Assembly: GCA_020852965.1 (NCBI GenBank)
Contig: JADYZV010000052.1
Coordinates: 84,989 to 126,526, forward strand
Source: Pirellulaceae bacterium
Lineage (GTDB): Bacteria; Planctomycetota; Planctomycetia; Pirellulales; Pirellulaceae
DNA length: 41,538 bases
Reading direction: 5' to 3'
Part shown: positions 1 to 7,737 of the stretch, piece by piece
Layout: the number at the start of each line of letters is the position of its first letter
Numbering within the stretch: the stretch's first letter is position 1
Translations under genes and position numbers: made by a program
Notes under the pieces: model-generated
Told to the model about the DNA's origin: nothing
The model's input: the letters and a program-made list of their open reading frames with translations, nothing else
Database searches by the model: none

Positions 1-1137
1 TGCTTTGGCGTCCGGTCGATTCAACATGCGGTAGAAACGCTTCATGAACTCGGGGCTAGCGCCTGCTAAGGCTATCAGCACTGTTTGCGAATCGGTACTG
101 CTCAGTAGCTGAGCGAGTGCGGTCGGTGGGAGCTGTAATATCTGCTCGAACTCGAATTGAATTAACTTGGTTTCGACTCGTTTCTTCGCAGCGCGCTCGC
201 TGGCGGCTCCTGGAAATGGGAGTATGTCGGATGCGTCGGTTGGTTGTGTCCGCTCGACTTGTGCAGCGGGAGGAGGAGCATCGGAGGTGTCGGACGGATA
301 GGGGCTATGGGACTGGTGGGGCTGAACGGTATCGTTGAAAGCGGTATCGTTGACGGCGGTGCCCGCAGCGACCGCAGTTACAGGATCGCCCAATAGGGCC
401 CCCCATTCATTGCGCAGGGCCGGTGGTGCAGCGGCCAACAAAGACTGTATGCGACGCGTGTTGTCGAGCTCGCTTTGAATGTGGTGTTGGTATTCCTCCA
501 AACGCTGCGACAGATGTTCGTCGATGGCTTGCATCGCTTCGGGATCGATTTCTTGCAGGCGAGACAAACGCAACAGCACTTCGCGACTGATCTCCGGCGG
601 GAGGCGTTGCAGTACGTCGACTGCAACCGCCGGTGCCAATTGGCTGATGACAACAGCGGTCACCGCAGGGCGTTCGTCGCGCACAAAACGAACCAATGCA
701 GCCGAGTTGAGTCCAGTCCAAGCCGAGTGGGATGCCGAGTCAGCGCGGTTGATGTTTGCGGTGTGCCCAGAGGGAGTCGAATGATCTCCGGAGTCGAACA
801 CATCTGCCGCGGACGTTGGTTGGCCTGCAAAGTAAGCGTCGGCCGACGAACTCGACGGCTCGTGTACTACCGTCGCATTGCGCCGCAGAGAACTTGCCGC
901 AGTTGATGCGGGGGAATTCGCCGAAGTGGCTGCCGATCGTTGGAAATCGGCTAAGATCTTACGTTTCTCTTCGGGTGCCACATTGCCAAGTTGACTGACC
1001 AGGGCGCGGACTTGTCGGGCTTTGTCCGTCGGTAGGTGAAGCAGGATTTGGCGCGCCGCTGCGGCATCCACGCTGGATATCAAGATCGCGATCTGTCGCA
1101 GTCTATCCTGGGCTGTGGTGTGGGTAGCGGTAGTCAT
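1..1137 (-). CDS. FliG-like flagellar motor switch paralogue (3' end outside window)
   Basis: The first 379 codons of a minus-strand gene that runs off the left edge, read from the ATG at 1137. The layout is FliG-like: an N-terminal helical domain (about residues 12-68), a middle domain (143-215) and the start of a C-terminal domain (from about 327, with the pattern LIALAGASPEFMKRF recalling the FliG ALKGA segment). Two long Ser/Pro/Ala/Asp-rich linkers (about 69-140 and 245-320) separate the domains, so it is already longer than a normal FliG of about 340 aa. The EHPQ motif of the middle domain is replaced by DERP at 153-156. A conventional FliG lies at 20251, so this is probably a diverged second copy. 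I infer a role in the flagellar C-ring or in another ring-shaped export apparatus. Genes beyond the edge would decide which. Confidence 0.7.
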   Translation of the reverse strand, partial: MTTATHTTAQDRLRQIAILISSVDAAAARQILLHLPTDKARQVRALVSQLGNVAPEEKRKILADFQRSAATSANSPASTAASSLRRNATVVHEPSSSSADAYFAGQPTSAADVFDSGDHSTPSGHTANINRADSASHSAWTGLNSAALVRFVRDERPAVTAVVISQLAPAVAVDVLQRLPPEISREVLLRLSRLQEIDPEAMQAIDEHLSQRLEEYQHHIQSELDNTRRIQSLLAAAPPALRNEWGALLGDPVTAVAAGTAVNDTAFNDTVQPHQSHSPYPSDTSDAPPPAAQVERTQPTDASDILPFPGAASERAAKKRVETKLIQFEFEQILQLPPTALAQLLSSTDSQTVLIALAGASPEFMKRFYRMLNRPDAKA

Positions 1138-1271
1138 GCGCAGTGGCTAAGCGGGTGAGTACGAGTGGCAATCGTCAGAAAACAGATTTTTTCTAACCCA
1201 CATGTAACGACTGCCAGCAAAGCTTGTCGAGAGCGATTACGAAGAATTGCTGCATTGGGGTAAAGCTAGCA

Positions 1272-2582
1272 CTATTCGATAGCGGCAGTGTGAGATGTCT
1301 CTCGACCCGTTTGCAACCAGGCTTGGCCTGCACAACAGCGGCGGCTGAGGCCACCTACGGCTTCCGCCAAATCGATCTCAGCCGAACGGGCTTCGAGCCG
1401 GCGTGAAATTTCTTCGGCACGCGACTTCAGCAGACCGCTCCGCGCGGCAGCGTACTCTTCTGTCGCTCGGTCCCCGAGGCGTTCGAGTTGTTCGAGTTGA
1501 GCCAGTCGCTGCTCCCAGCTCTCGACCGTGGCGCGCGCCAATTCGATCCGGCGATAGGCCAACTCCAACTTGTGGCACTTCTCTTCCACCGTTTGGCAGA
1601 TCCAGCGGCGCTGTGTATCGACGGTCGCATTCAGCTCCCGTTGCATACTATCTGCCAAGCTGCTGAGATCGGGCCGAAAGAGCAAGGCTTTCAGCCCCTT
1701 GATAGGTGGCAACGGCAACCCGAAGCCCCCCACCGCAGTCTTTATAAATTGGCCGATCAGTGGGGCCGTCGACTCGCTAGAACTTCTGGCTAGGTTTATC
1801 CAGCCGCGATAGTCGCACCGGTCCTCCAACGCCATCGACTGCAAACGTTGACAATCGAGAGAAGAGATGCGCACATCGAGTTGTTCTTGGCGAACGGACG
1901 CTGCGTCGTAGTCGATTTTAGCAAGCTGGGCCAGCACGGTTCGCAGTTGTCGATCTTGGCTGTGAAGTTGCAACTGCTGGTCCTCGATCTCCAATCTTCG
2001 TCGTTCGAAGGCTGACGAGTCGACTCCGCTGGCCAACCCTTTTTCGAGAGCTGCATTGCTTTTCGACTGCTCGCGTTCGATGAGCTCGAGCGATTGTGCG
2101 CTCAGTTGAAGTTGCTCCTGCAAGGCGATTCGCGCGTAGTAGGCGCGCAGCGCGGTAGCCGCGCCGATATCTTCTTGGTAGCAGGCTTGTAGATTGAGAA
2201 AACTGGCTAGACTGCAAGCCGCTTGCTGAACGCTTTCCTTTTCGTTGGCATAGGCAGTTACGATGGTTTTTCCACGGGCCCGCAGAGCATGCGCCGGAGC
2301 CCAATGTCGCGCCGCACAACACGCGACGACTCTTCCATCAATGACTGCGGTTTCTACGACCTCCGTCTCGGCGATCTGCGAAGCGCTGTTTGGTAACGCA
2401 CCAAGTGGCAACGCGCTGACAACTGGCTCATTGACGGACGAAGGGCTGGCCGGTGAGACTATAGTCAAAGAGCGACTCGCTTCATCTCCATGCGCCAGCG
2501 AGCCGCTTAGCAAGCAAAACAACGCGGCTGGCCGTAGTGCTCGCAGAACCAAACTACTACGGATTGAGGCATTTTGGGTCAT
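1272..2582 (-). CDS. Secreted TolC-like coiled-coil protein
   Basis: A 436-aa protein with a likely signal peptide (hydrophobic stretch at about residues 10-31 ending near SLAHG). The body is two long helical coiled-coil regions rich in Gln, Glu, Leu and Arg (about 150-240 and 320-420), separated by a less charged segment around 245-320. This helix-pair arrangement with a periplasm-directed N-terminus resembles outer-membrane efflux (TolC) proteins, but no diagnostic motif is clear. Residues 90-100 carry two Cys, and several more Cys occur in the body, which is unusual for TolC. The stop lies 134 bp upstream of the FliG-like gene on the same strand, so read-through is possible. It could also be a structural coiled-coil envelope protein. 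Confidence 0.6.
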   Translation of the reverse strand: MTQNASIRSSLVLRALRPAALFCLLSGSLAHGDEASRSLTIVSPASPSSVNEPVVSALPLGALPNSASQIAETEVVETAVIDGRVVACCAARHWAPAHALRARGKTIVTAYANEKESVQQAACSLASFLNLQACYQEDIGAATALRAYYARIALQEQLQLSAQSLELIEREQSKSNAALEKGLASGVDSSAFERRRLEIEDQQLQLHSQDRQLRTVLAQLAKIDYDAASVRQEQLDVRISSLDCQRLQSMALEDRCDYRGWINLARSSSESTAPLIGQFIKTAVGGFGLPLPPIKGLKALLFRPDLSSLADSMQRELNATVDTQRRWICQTVEEKCHKLELAYRRIELARATVESWEQRLAQLEQLERLGDRATEEYAAARSGLLKSRAEEISRRLEARSAEIDLAEAVGGLSRRCCAGQAWLQTGRETSHTAAIE

Positions 2583-2755
2583 ATCGCTATCTGCCGGATC
2601 ATCGTTTTGTACGGAAAGAAACTGTTGCTCCGGTTAAATCGAAACAATCGTTCTTGCGTCTGAAGCTACGACGAACGGGATCGCTCTGACACGATTACAT
2701 AGGCTGCGGCAACCTGGTTGAGCTGCGAAGTTGGGTAGTTTGTCAGGCTACCAAT

Positions 2756-2823
2756 AAAAAAAGCTCCCGGATTGTGAACGAGTCCCAGGGGGGCGGAGGA
2801 CTGCGAGCTACGGATCCGGGAGC
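2756..2823 (-). terminator. Rho-independent terminator with compound hairpin
   Basis: GCTCCCGGAT at 2763-2772 pairs perfectly with ATCCGGGAGC at 2814-2823. Inside it, AGTCC (2781-2785) pairs with GGACT (2798-2802). Seven A's at 2756-2762 become a U7 tail on the minus strand. It ends either the diguanylate cyclase transcript or the candidate small RNA. Confidence 0.65.
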
Positions 2824-3015
2824 GAGTATCGCTGTTAGTTTGGATATCAAGCGGCTGATCGAACATTTGCGTCCGTTTTCAACCAGCTAGTAGGTGAGAT
2901 TTAGTGGAATCTCCGTTTGTTAACAAGAGCGGATTCATTCAATGATCGGTGTTTTTGGGTTTTGCCTCTGTCACCGTGCCCAGTTACTACAGGTACACAG
3001 TCATTGTGGCTTGAT
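2756..3015 (-). ncRNA. Candidate ~260-nt small RNA with own promoter and terminator
   Basis: The 478-bp gap after the diguanylate cyclase holds a minus-strand promoter-like pair (TTGACC at 3051-3046, 18-bp spacer, TATGCT at 3027-3022) and, about 200 nt further, a strong hairpin followed by seven T's. The implied transcript starts near 3015 and ends near 2756. No convincing protein lies between them; a 66-codon reading frame at 2866-2666 runs through the terminator hairpin and has no recognisable features. The 3' hairpin has a C-rich apical loop (UCCGCCCCCCUG). I recognise no known RNA family. Alternatively the hairpin simply ends the cyclase transcript. Confidence 0.35.
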
Positions 3016-3021
3016 GAGCGG

Positions 3022-3051
3022 AGCATAGGACAGCCCAGGCCGGGCGGTCAA
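3022..3051 (-). promoter_or_regulatory. Sigma70-type promoter of the candidate small RNA
   Basis: On the minus strand, TTGACC (5 of 6 matches to TTGACA) is followed after 18 bp by TATGCT (4 of 6 matches to TATAAT). It starts 10 bp past the stop codon of the diguanylate cyclase and points away from it into the gap. Confidence 0.35.
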
Positions 3052-3061
3052 GTGCATTATT

Positions 3062-4675
3062 TTAGGTTTGTTGGAAGTGGCAGGTATTGCCGTCATGAAC
3101 GACGATTTCCCGTTGGCTGCTATCGACCGCGTCCTCAAGGGCCAGTTCGAGTCGATTGAGGAAGCCCGCGTTATCCTCGGCAGGACCTATGGACGCGACA
3201 GAAACCGCCAGTTTCTCAAAGCACACCGACGTATTCCACAGGGCGCTAGCCTCCAGCACAGCGAGCTTCGTTTTACCAGCACGAATCAGGCCCGCGTCGC
3301 ACGAGCTGCCCGGCAGGAACACGCACAGCGTATAGGGGCGATAAAGACAGGTGACATCGATACCTCGCAAGTTCTCCAAAACGACAGCAACGGTTTTGCC
3401 CCAGCAGGCGTTCGCCTGGACAGCGTCGAATTGATCCAACCCCAAGGCTTCAATCATGAAGGCCGTAGCAGGCAGGTCGGCTTTACGCAATTGTTCGACG
3501 AATCCATCCAAGCGGCTGAGGAAGGTATTGAGATCCAAAATGTCTGCAGGCGTTTCCGCGCTTTGGGGTGGATTTTCGCTGGGAGCCGCATCGACTTCGG
3601 CAACTGGAGTCAGTGAGAAATCGATGGCCAAAGGGCCGGTAGCTGGCTTCGTTTCGTCCACAGGCTGGGTAGTGTTTGTTGAAACTGTGGTGGAGTCCTC
3701 GGTGGACCGCTCGTGCTCGCCGGCGGCGCGCGAAGCAGTCCGTATGTCTTCTGCGGATGGTCTGAGTTCAGCCAAGATTTTTGGATTGCCCTTTTGTTCT
3801 GGGAATGGTTGCCAACCATCGTGGGGACGCCAGAAACCGCAGTTTCGCCCCCCCTTCTTGGCTTGATAAAGCCCTTCGTCTGCCCGTTCGTAGATGGCCT
3901 GACAAGTATCGCCGGAGCGGATCTCGCACAGTCCACCGCTAGCAGTGATTTTCAACTGCAGGTCTTCGTAGTTGATCGTTTGCTCGCTGACATAGTAGCG
4001 TACTGCCGCTGCTTTGAGTGCCAATTCTATAGAATTTGTGGCGGACAAAACGACGGCAAATTCCTCTCCGCCGTAGCGCGCCGCATAGGACGAGTCGCCG
4101 CAGCAAACCGATATCGCACGGGCGAAGCTGGCGAGTACTGCGTCGCCAGTGGTGTGCCCAAAGTTGTCATTGAAACTCTTGAAGTGATCGATGTCCATCA
4201 GCAGCAAGCCCGTGCACGTGGCGTCGGTCGTATTTTCGATCGAGTTTGAAATGAACTCGTTCAGTGCGCGCCGATTGGCTAAGCCGGTTAGCGCATCGGT
4301 TCGCGCTTGGTGCGAGGCTTGCTCAATCAAGCGAGATTGCTGAGCGATCCTCATCTGTGCGTCGGCCAACTGTCCCTGCATTGCCTGATTGGCCGTGATG
4401 ATCTCGTTGATGGTCGACAAGACCTGCGTCGGTTCCTCATTCGGTACGGATAGACGATCGCTGATATGAACCACTTTCTCGCTATGCGCGGTCACGTTAG
4501 CGGCTACGCGATGGGAAATGACTTGCAATTGGTCGGCAATGCCCAGAATGCGATCCGATGCATTCGACTCTTCCGCTGCGGCAAACTTCTGCCGCTCTCC
4601 CTGTTGGTGGAACAGCGAGGCGACAACGGCTACCCCAGCGATGATGCCTGTCAGTGTGCAAAGCAGTTCAATCAT
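3062..4675 (-). CDS. Diguanylate cyclase with a second, degenerate GGDEF domain
   Basis: A 537-aa protein likely to make cyclic di-GMP from two GTP at the inner membrane. Residues 4-22 form one membrane segment, 35-120 a probable coiled-coil signalling helix, and 125-290 a full GGDEF domain. That domain has the entry motif TDALTGLANRR (126-136), metal/substrate motif DIDHFK (161-166) and active-site motif GGEEF (202-206). The RxxD inhibitory site is absent: the equivalent positions are G193 and S196. After a Ser/Thr/Pro-rich linker (about 300-390), the C-terminal 150 residues again look like a GGDEF fold, but YRPYTLCVFLPG stands where RYGGDEF would be. This domain is therefore probably not catalytic and may be regulatory. 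Confidence 0.85.
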   Translation of the reverse strand: MIELLCTLTGIIAGVAVVASLFHQQGERQKFAAAEESNASDRILGIADQLQVISHRVAANVTAHSEKVVHISDRLSVPNEEPTQVLSTINEIITANQAMQGQLADAQMRIAQQSRLIEQASHQARTDALTGLANRRALNEFISNSIENTTDATCTGLLLMDIDHFKSFNDNFGHTTGDAVLASFARAISVCCGDSSYAARYGGEEFAVVLSATNSIELALKAAAVRYYVSEQTINYEDLQLKITASGGLCEIRSGDTCQAIYERADEGLYQAKKGGRNCGFWRPHDGWQPFPEQKGNPKILAELRPSAEDIRTASRAAGEHERSTEDSTTVSTNTTQPVDETKPATGPLAIDFSLTPVAEVDAAPSENPPQSAETPADILDLNTFLSRLDGFVEQLRKADLPATAFMIEALGLDQFDAVQANACWGKTVAVVLENLRGIDVTCLYRPYTLCVFLPGSSCDAGLIRAGKTKLAVLEASALWNTSVCFEKLAVSVASIGPAEDNAGFLNRLELALEDAVDSSQREIVVHDGNTCHFQQT

Positions 4676-4817
4676 GGCTACTAAAATGTCTAACGTATTA
4701 AGAACTTGTGCGTGGCTAATTAAGTCTTTCGGCGGGATAGCGCTCCCGAGAGAGAAAGCCCTCGATACTTCACACTAGGATTCGATTAGGCAGTTGATAT
4801 TTTGAGGTGGGGCCGAA

Positions 4818-4854
4818 CGGGTTAAATGCTAGCTAACCCGCGATGGAATTGACA
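4818..4854 (+). promoter_or_regulatory. Inverted repeat next to a -35-like box in the divergent DGC/BON gap
   Basis: CGGGTTA (4818-4824) and TAACCCG (4834-4840) form a perfect 7-bp dyad. TTGACA, an exact -35 consensus, follows at 4849-4854. The -10 position 17 bp downstream (GATTCC) is poor, so an activator could be needed. This is the only clear dyad between the divergent cyclase and BON genes, so it is a plausible operator. Evidence is limited to the symmetry. Confidence 0.3.
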
Positions 4855-4893
4855 ATTGTGCGGATTGCAACGATTCCAGCTTGACTCTTCGGG

Positions 4894-5232
4894 ATGGATC
4901 GCGATACTGACGGTAATTGTGTTGGTGGGCTACGTTCTGAAGATTTCCTCATGACGACTGACCATGGATTGGCCCACACTCTCCCGTTGGCTCCTAATGG
5001 ATGGGCCCTACCGATGATCGATTCTGCCCTGTGCGACTCTACCGGTCGCATCAAATTACTGTTATCCGAAAGTCCCATTGCCGAAGTGCGACGAGTTCGT
5101 GTCGAGCAGGACGGGGACCGAGTTTTTCTGCAAGGGCGTGTCCGCACTTTTTACGCCAAGCAGATGGCGCAAGAAACGGCTCGAAGGGCCAATTGCGGAC
5201 TGCATATTGTCAATAGCGTCAACGTCGATTGA
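4894..5232 (+). CDS. Small BON-domain protein
   Basis: A 112-aa protein whose C-terminal 65 residues match the BON domain, a small alpha/beta fold associated with membrane or phospholipid contact. The visible pattern is a helix, then SPIAEVRRVRVEQDGDRVFL, the conserved glycine turn QGRV, a second helix (FYAKQMAQETARR) and a final strand ending in IVNSVNVD. There is no signal peptide, so it is probably cytoplasmic as translated. The first 45 residues have no recognisable fold, and an internal ATG at 4951 would give 93 aa. The gene is divergent from the diguanylate cyclase and convergent with lpxK. Its stop is followed within 15 bp by a cluster of 33-bp repeats. Confidence 0.7.
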   Translation: MDRDTDGNCVGGLRSEDFLMTTDHGLAHTLPLAPNGWALPMIDSALCDSTGRIKLLLSESPIAEVRRVRVEQDGDRVFLQGRVRTFYAKQMAQETARRANCGLHIVNSVNVD

Positions 5233-5245
5233 AACGTGGCACTAC

Positions 5246-5344
5246 AACGTAGCTCGGTGGTCTCCACCGACGAAATCCAACGTAGCTCGGTGGTCTCCAC
5301 CGACGAATTCAAACGTAGCTCGGTGGTCTCCACCGACGAATTCA
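5246..5344. repeat. Three tandem 33-bp palindromic repeats
   Basis: Three near-identical copies begin at 5246, 5279 and 5312 with an exact 33-bp period. Each contains the hairpin TCGGTGG-TCT-CCACCGA. They fill the space between the convergent BON gene and lpxK, and the last copy runs into the lpxK stop codon. They may act as bidirectional transcription stops or mRNA 3'-end protectors, although no T-run follows. A diverged single copy lies at 23978-24004. Confidence 0.85.
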
Positions 5345-6415
5345 CGTTGAGGCCGAACCTGTTACGTTCCTCGCGGCGAGCAATTCGTCCAGCTTCTGTT
5401 CCAACTCGATTGGTTCCTCGCTGAACTGTAGTTCAATGCGCAGTGCCATTAGTGGTAGTTCGCCGATCGACGCACTTTGGATCTTCACCCAATCTTTCAT
5501 TGTGCAGATGACGCGAGTGGCGGCAGGGTATTGCTGAGTCCATTGAGCGAGGCTGGCGATGTCTTCGGCGGAGAAGGGATGGTGGTCGGGCCATGTTCGC
5601 CGATCCAGGACACGGGCGCCAAGTTCTTCGACGCTGGCGAAAAACGAATTAGGATGGCCAATTGCGCAGAAGGCGAGAACCGGTTCCCCTGACAATTGCT
5701 CCAGCCCCAGCACCTCACCGGCCGCGTTCCACAAGTTGGCGGGTTGATGGTTTGCGGCCAATATCATTGACCTCGGTGCATGACGTTTTACCTGCTGTAA
5801 TAGCTTGGTGTACGCCACTGGGTTGGCTCGAGCGGCTCGAGTCAGCACCACCACCTGCGCCCTTGCCAAGCTCGATAGTGGTTCGCGCAGCAAACCACCT
5901 GGGAGCAACCAACGGCTGGCAGGTGTTTCGCTGGCATCGAGCAACACGATATCTATGTCGCGCGCCAGGCGTCGATGCTGAAATCCATCGTCCAGCACGA
6001 GCACTTCCATGTCGAGCTCTTCAGAGGCTAGCTTGGCCGATGCGATGCGATCCCAATGTTGCAGGTGCGGGACGTCGGGGAACTGTAATTCAAGCTCGAG
6101 CGCCTCGTCGTTCTGGCCATTGTCCAATTGCCCATAGCCGCGACTCAACACGGCCACACGCACGTTGCGCTGCCGTAGTTTTAGTGCCAGCCATGCCACC
6201 AACGGACTCTTTCCCGTCCCCCCGACACTCAAATTGCCAACTGAAATTACTGGGAGTGTTGCCCGCGACGTGCGCAAAAGGCCGTGATCGTAGCACAGAT
6301 TGCGAACCCGCATCACTGCACCGTAGGGCAGACTCGCTGCGCGCAAGCACCAACGCAGTGCTCGCACTCCGACACCAGCCTGGGGGTTGGTCAGAAGTTG
6401 ACGAAAATCGATCAA
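5342..6415 (-). CDS. lpxK: Tetraacyldisaccharide 4'-kinase LpxK
   Basis: A 357-aa inner-membrane-associated kinase that phosphorylates the 4' position of the lipid A disaccharide precursor. The family signature is complete: P-loop region ISVGNLSVGGTGKSP (57-71), SRGYG (91-95), DDGFQHRRL (142-150) and LLPGGLLREP (170-179). The N-terminal 45 residues contain the hydrophobic helix typical of LpxK. Length is normal for the family (about 320-360). It lies 92 bp downstream of an ABC ATPase on the same strand, so co-transcription is possible. A GCTCCGC-loop hairpin (6440-6476) sits in the spacer. Its presence implies that this organism makes lipid A. Confidence 0.95.
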   Translation of the reverse strand: MIDFRQLLTNPQAGVGVRALRWCLRAASLPYGAVMRVRNLCYDHGLLRTSRATLPVISVGNLSVGGTGKSPLVAWLALKLRQRNVRVAVLSRGYGQLDNGQNDEALELELQFPDVPHLQHWDRIASAKLASEELDMEVLVLDDGFQHRRLARDIDIVLLDASETPASRWLLPGGLLREPLSSLARAQVVVLTRAARANPVAYTKLLQQVKRHAPRSMILAANHQPANLWNAAGEVLGLEQLSGEPVLAFCAIGHPNSFFASVEELGARVLDRRTWPDHHPFSAEDIASLAQWTQQYPAATRVICTMKDWVKIQSASIGELPLMALRIELQFSEEPIELEQKLDELLAARNVTGSAST

Positions 6416-6439
6416 TGCATACTCTCTTTTTAGTCGCCG

Positions 6440-6476
6440 TATAGTAGTCGCTGACCGCTCCGCTGGTCAGTCGCTG
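6440..6476. repeat. GCTCCGC-loop palindrome, copy 1
   Basis: CTGACC (6451-6456) and GGTCAG (6465-6470) flank the loop GCTCCGCT. The surrounding bases (AGTCGCTGA...TCAGTCGCT) match a second copy at 9240-9272, showing a dispersed element rather than a chance hairpin. It lies in the 92-bp spacer between the ABC ATPase and lpxK. Confidence 0.6.
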
Positions 6477-6507
6477 CCTGTTTCGCTGTTGTGCTACTTG
6501 TCGCCGA

Positions 6508-7599
6508 TCAATGGCTCACTCGCCGGCAGTGTAGCAGCGCTTCAGCGGCGATCACGAGGTGTGACTGCTCGTCCACCTTCTCTGCCGGTATTTTGGGGAG
6601 GTGGGGAACTAGACAAAGGTAATGCTGGCCATTGGAGCATACAGTCAACCACTGCGCAAAGCCGAGCGATTGTACACGTTCGACCGTAACGGGCAGGACC
6701 AGTTTGGATCCGCCACTTGAACTTTTCATAGTCTTTGACTGGCCCGAAGACGACTGTAGCTGAGCATTTTCGGGACGAAAGCCGATGCAAATTTCGCCCG
6801 CGAGCTCTGTTCGCAAGTCATCTATCAGCTCGGGTGAAGACCAAGCGGCTGCCTCATCGAGACTCTGGGAACAAAGCCAGTTGACTCCCCAGGGGCTGAT
6901 CAACTCAGCGGAACTGCGGCAGCTCGGTGTCTGGTAGACTTGCAGCGGCGGGGCACACTGCAATAGCCTTCCATCGTCCAGCAGGGCCAGCTTGCTTGCC
7001 ATCCGAAACGCATCGAGCGGATCGTGCGTTACAAAAACTAGGCACGTCTGGTAGTGTTCACAGACTCGCGTCAGCAAACCTCGCAGCTCGTCGCGCAAAC
7101 GGCAATCAAGCTGACTAAACGGCTCGTCCAGTAGCAGCCAATCCGGACGACGAATCAGGGCCTTGGCCAGCGCCACCCGCTGGGCTTGTCCGCCAGAGAG
7201 CTGCGCAGGAAACTGTCCAGTCAACGGCTCGATGTCAAACCAAGCCAGCGCCTCGGCACATCGAACGTCGCGCTCGGAGCTCGACAGCTTGAGCGACAGG
7301 AGAGCGGTCTCCAAATTGCGCCGCACATTCAACTGCGGGTAGAGCGCATAGTCTTGCGACATATAGGCCAAGCTGCGTTGATCCGGGGGCAGGTCGTTTG
7401 CCAATCGTCCGTCGATTCGCAATTCCCCCATATCGCAACGCTCTAAACCAGCGATGATGCGCAGCAAAGTCGACTTGCCCGCTCCGCTCGGGCCCAGGAT
7501 GGCTAGGTGATCCCGTCGGTCGATGGTCAAGCTGACCGCATCGATTGCTTTCCGATGACCGAAGCGTTTGGTGAGACCACGGATTTCAATGGAGGCCAT
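6508..7599 (-). CDS. Orphan ABC transporter ATP-binding protein (MalK/UgpC-like)
   Basis: A 363-aa ATPase with every motif of an importer-type ABC subunit: Walker A GPSGAGKS (36-43), Q-loop Q82, signature LSGGQ (134-138), Walker B WLLLDEP (154-160), D-loop SQLD (162-165) and H-loop H192. The C-terminal 130 residues extend beyond the nucleotide-binding domain, with GFRPENAQL near residue 275 typical of the regulatory TOBE-type domain in sugar-transporter ATPases. No permease or binding protein is next to it, so it either works with subunits encoded elsewhere or serves several permeases. Walker A is intact, so activity is expected. Two 18-bp direct repeats lie just before its start codon. Confidence 0.85.
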   Translation of the reverse strand: MASIEIRGLTKRFGHRKAIDAVSLTIDRRDHLAILGPSGAGKSTLLRIIAGLERCDMGELRIDGRLANDLPPDQRSLAYMSQDYALYPQLNVRRNLETALLSLKLSSSERDVRCAEALAWFDIEPLTGQFPAQLSGGQAQRVALAKALIRRPDWLLLDEPFSQLDCRLRDELRGLLTRVCEHYQTCLVFVTHDPLDAFRMASKLALLDDGRLLQCAPPLQVYQTPSCRSSAELISPWGVNWLCSQSLDEAAAWSSPELIDDLRTELAGEICIGFRPENAQLQSSSGQSKTMKSSSGGSKLVLPVTVERVQSLGFAQWLTVCSNGQHYLCLVPHLPKIPAEKVDEQSHLVIAAEALLHCRRVSH

Positions 7600-7602
7600 A
7601 GA

Positions 7603-7638
7603 GTAGCGTCAATTCGGATAGTAGCGTCAATTCGGATA
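7603..7638. repeat. Two perfect 18-bp tandem direct repeats in the ABC gene leader
   Basis: The unit GTAGCGTCAATTCGGATA occurs twice without a gap (7603-7620 and 7621-7638). It ends 4 bp from the ABC start codon at 7599, within the 138-bp divergent gap. It may be a slippage product or a paired binding site. Confidence 0.75.
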
Positions 7639-7737
7639 GTAACGGTTTTGCGGTGAGACGCGAATGCTCTGAAGCTTCGGAGTGAAGCGAACCGAACTAT
7701 TATGACGAAAGTAGTCAATATCTCAGGGGGAGTTTCC

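Noticed and set aside
2666-2866. 66-codon reading frame on the minus strand
   Set aside because: It runs through the terminator hairpin, has no ribosome-binding site and no protein-like pattern.
3068-3616. 182-codon plus-strand frame opposite the diguanylate cyclase
   Set aside because: It is an antisense shadow of the cyclase gene with no recognisable features.
5246-5344. CRISPR array
   Set aside because: The 33-bp units are directly adjacent with no unique spacers, and no cas genes are present.
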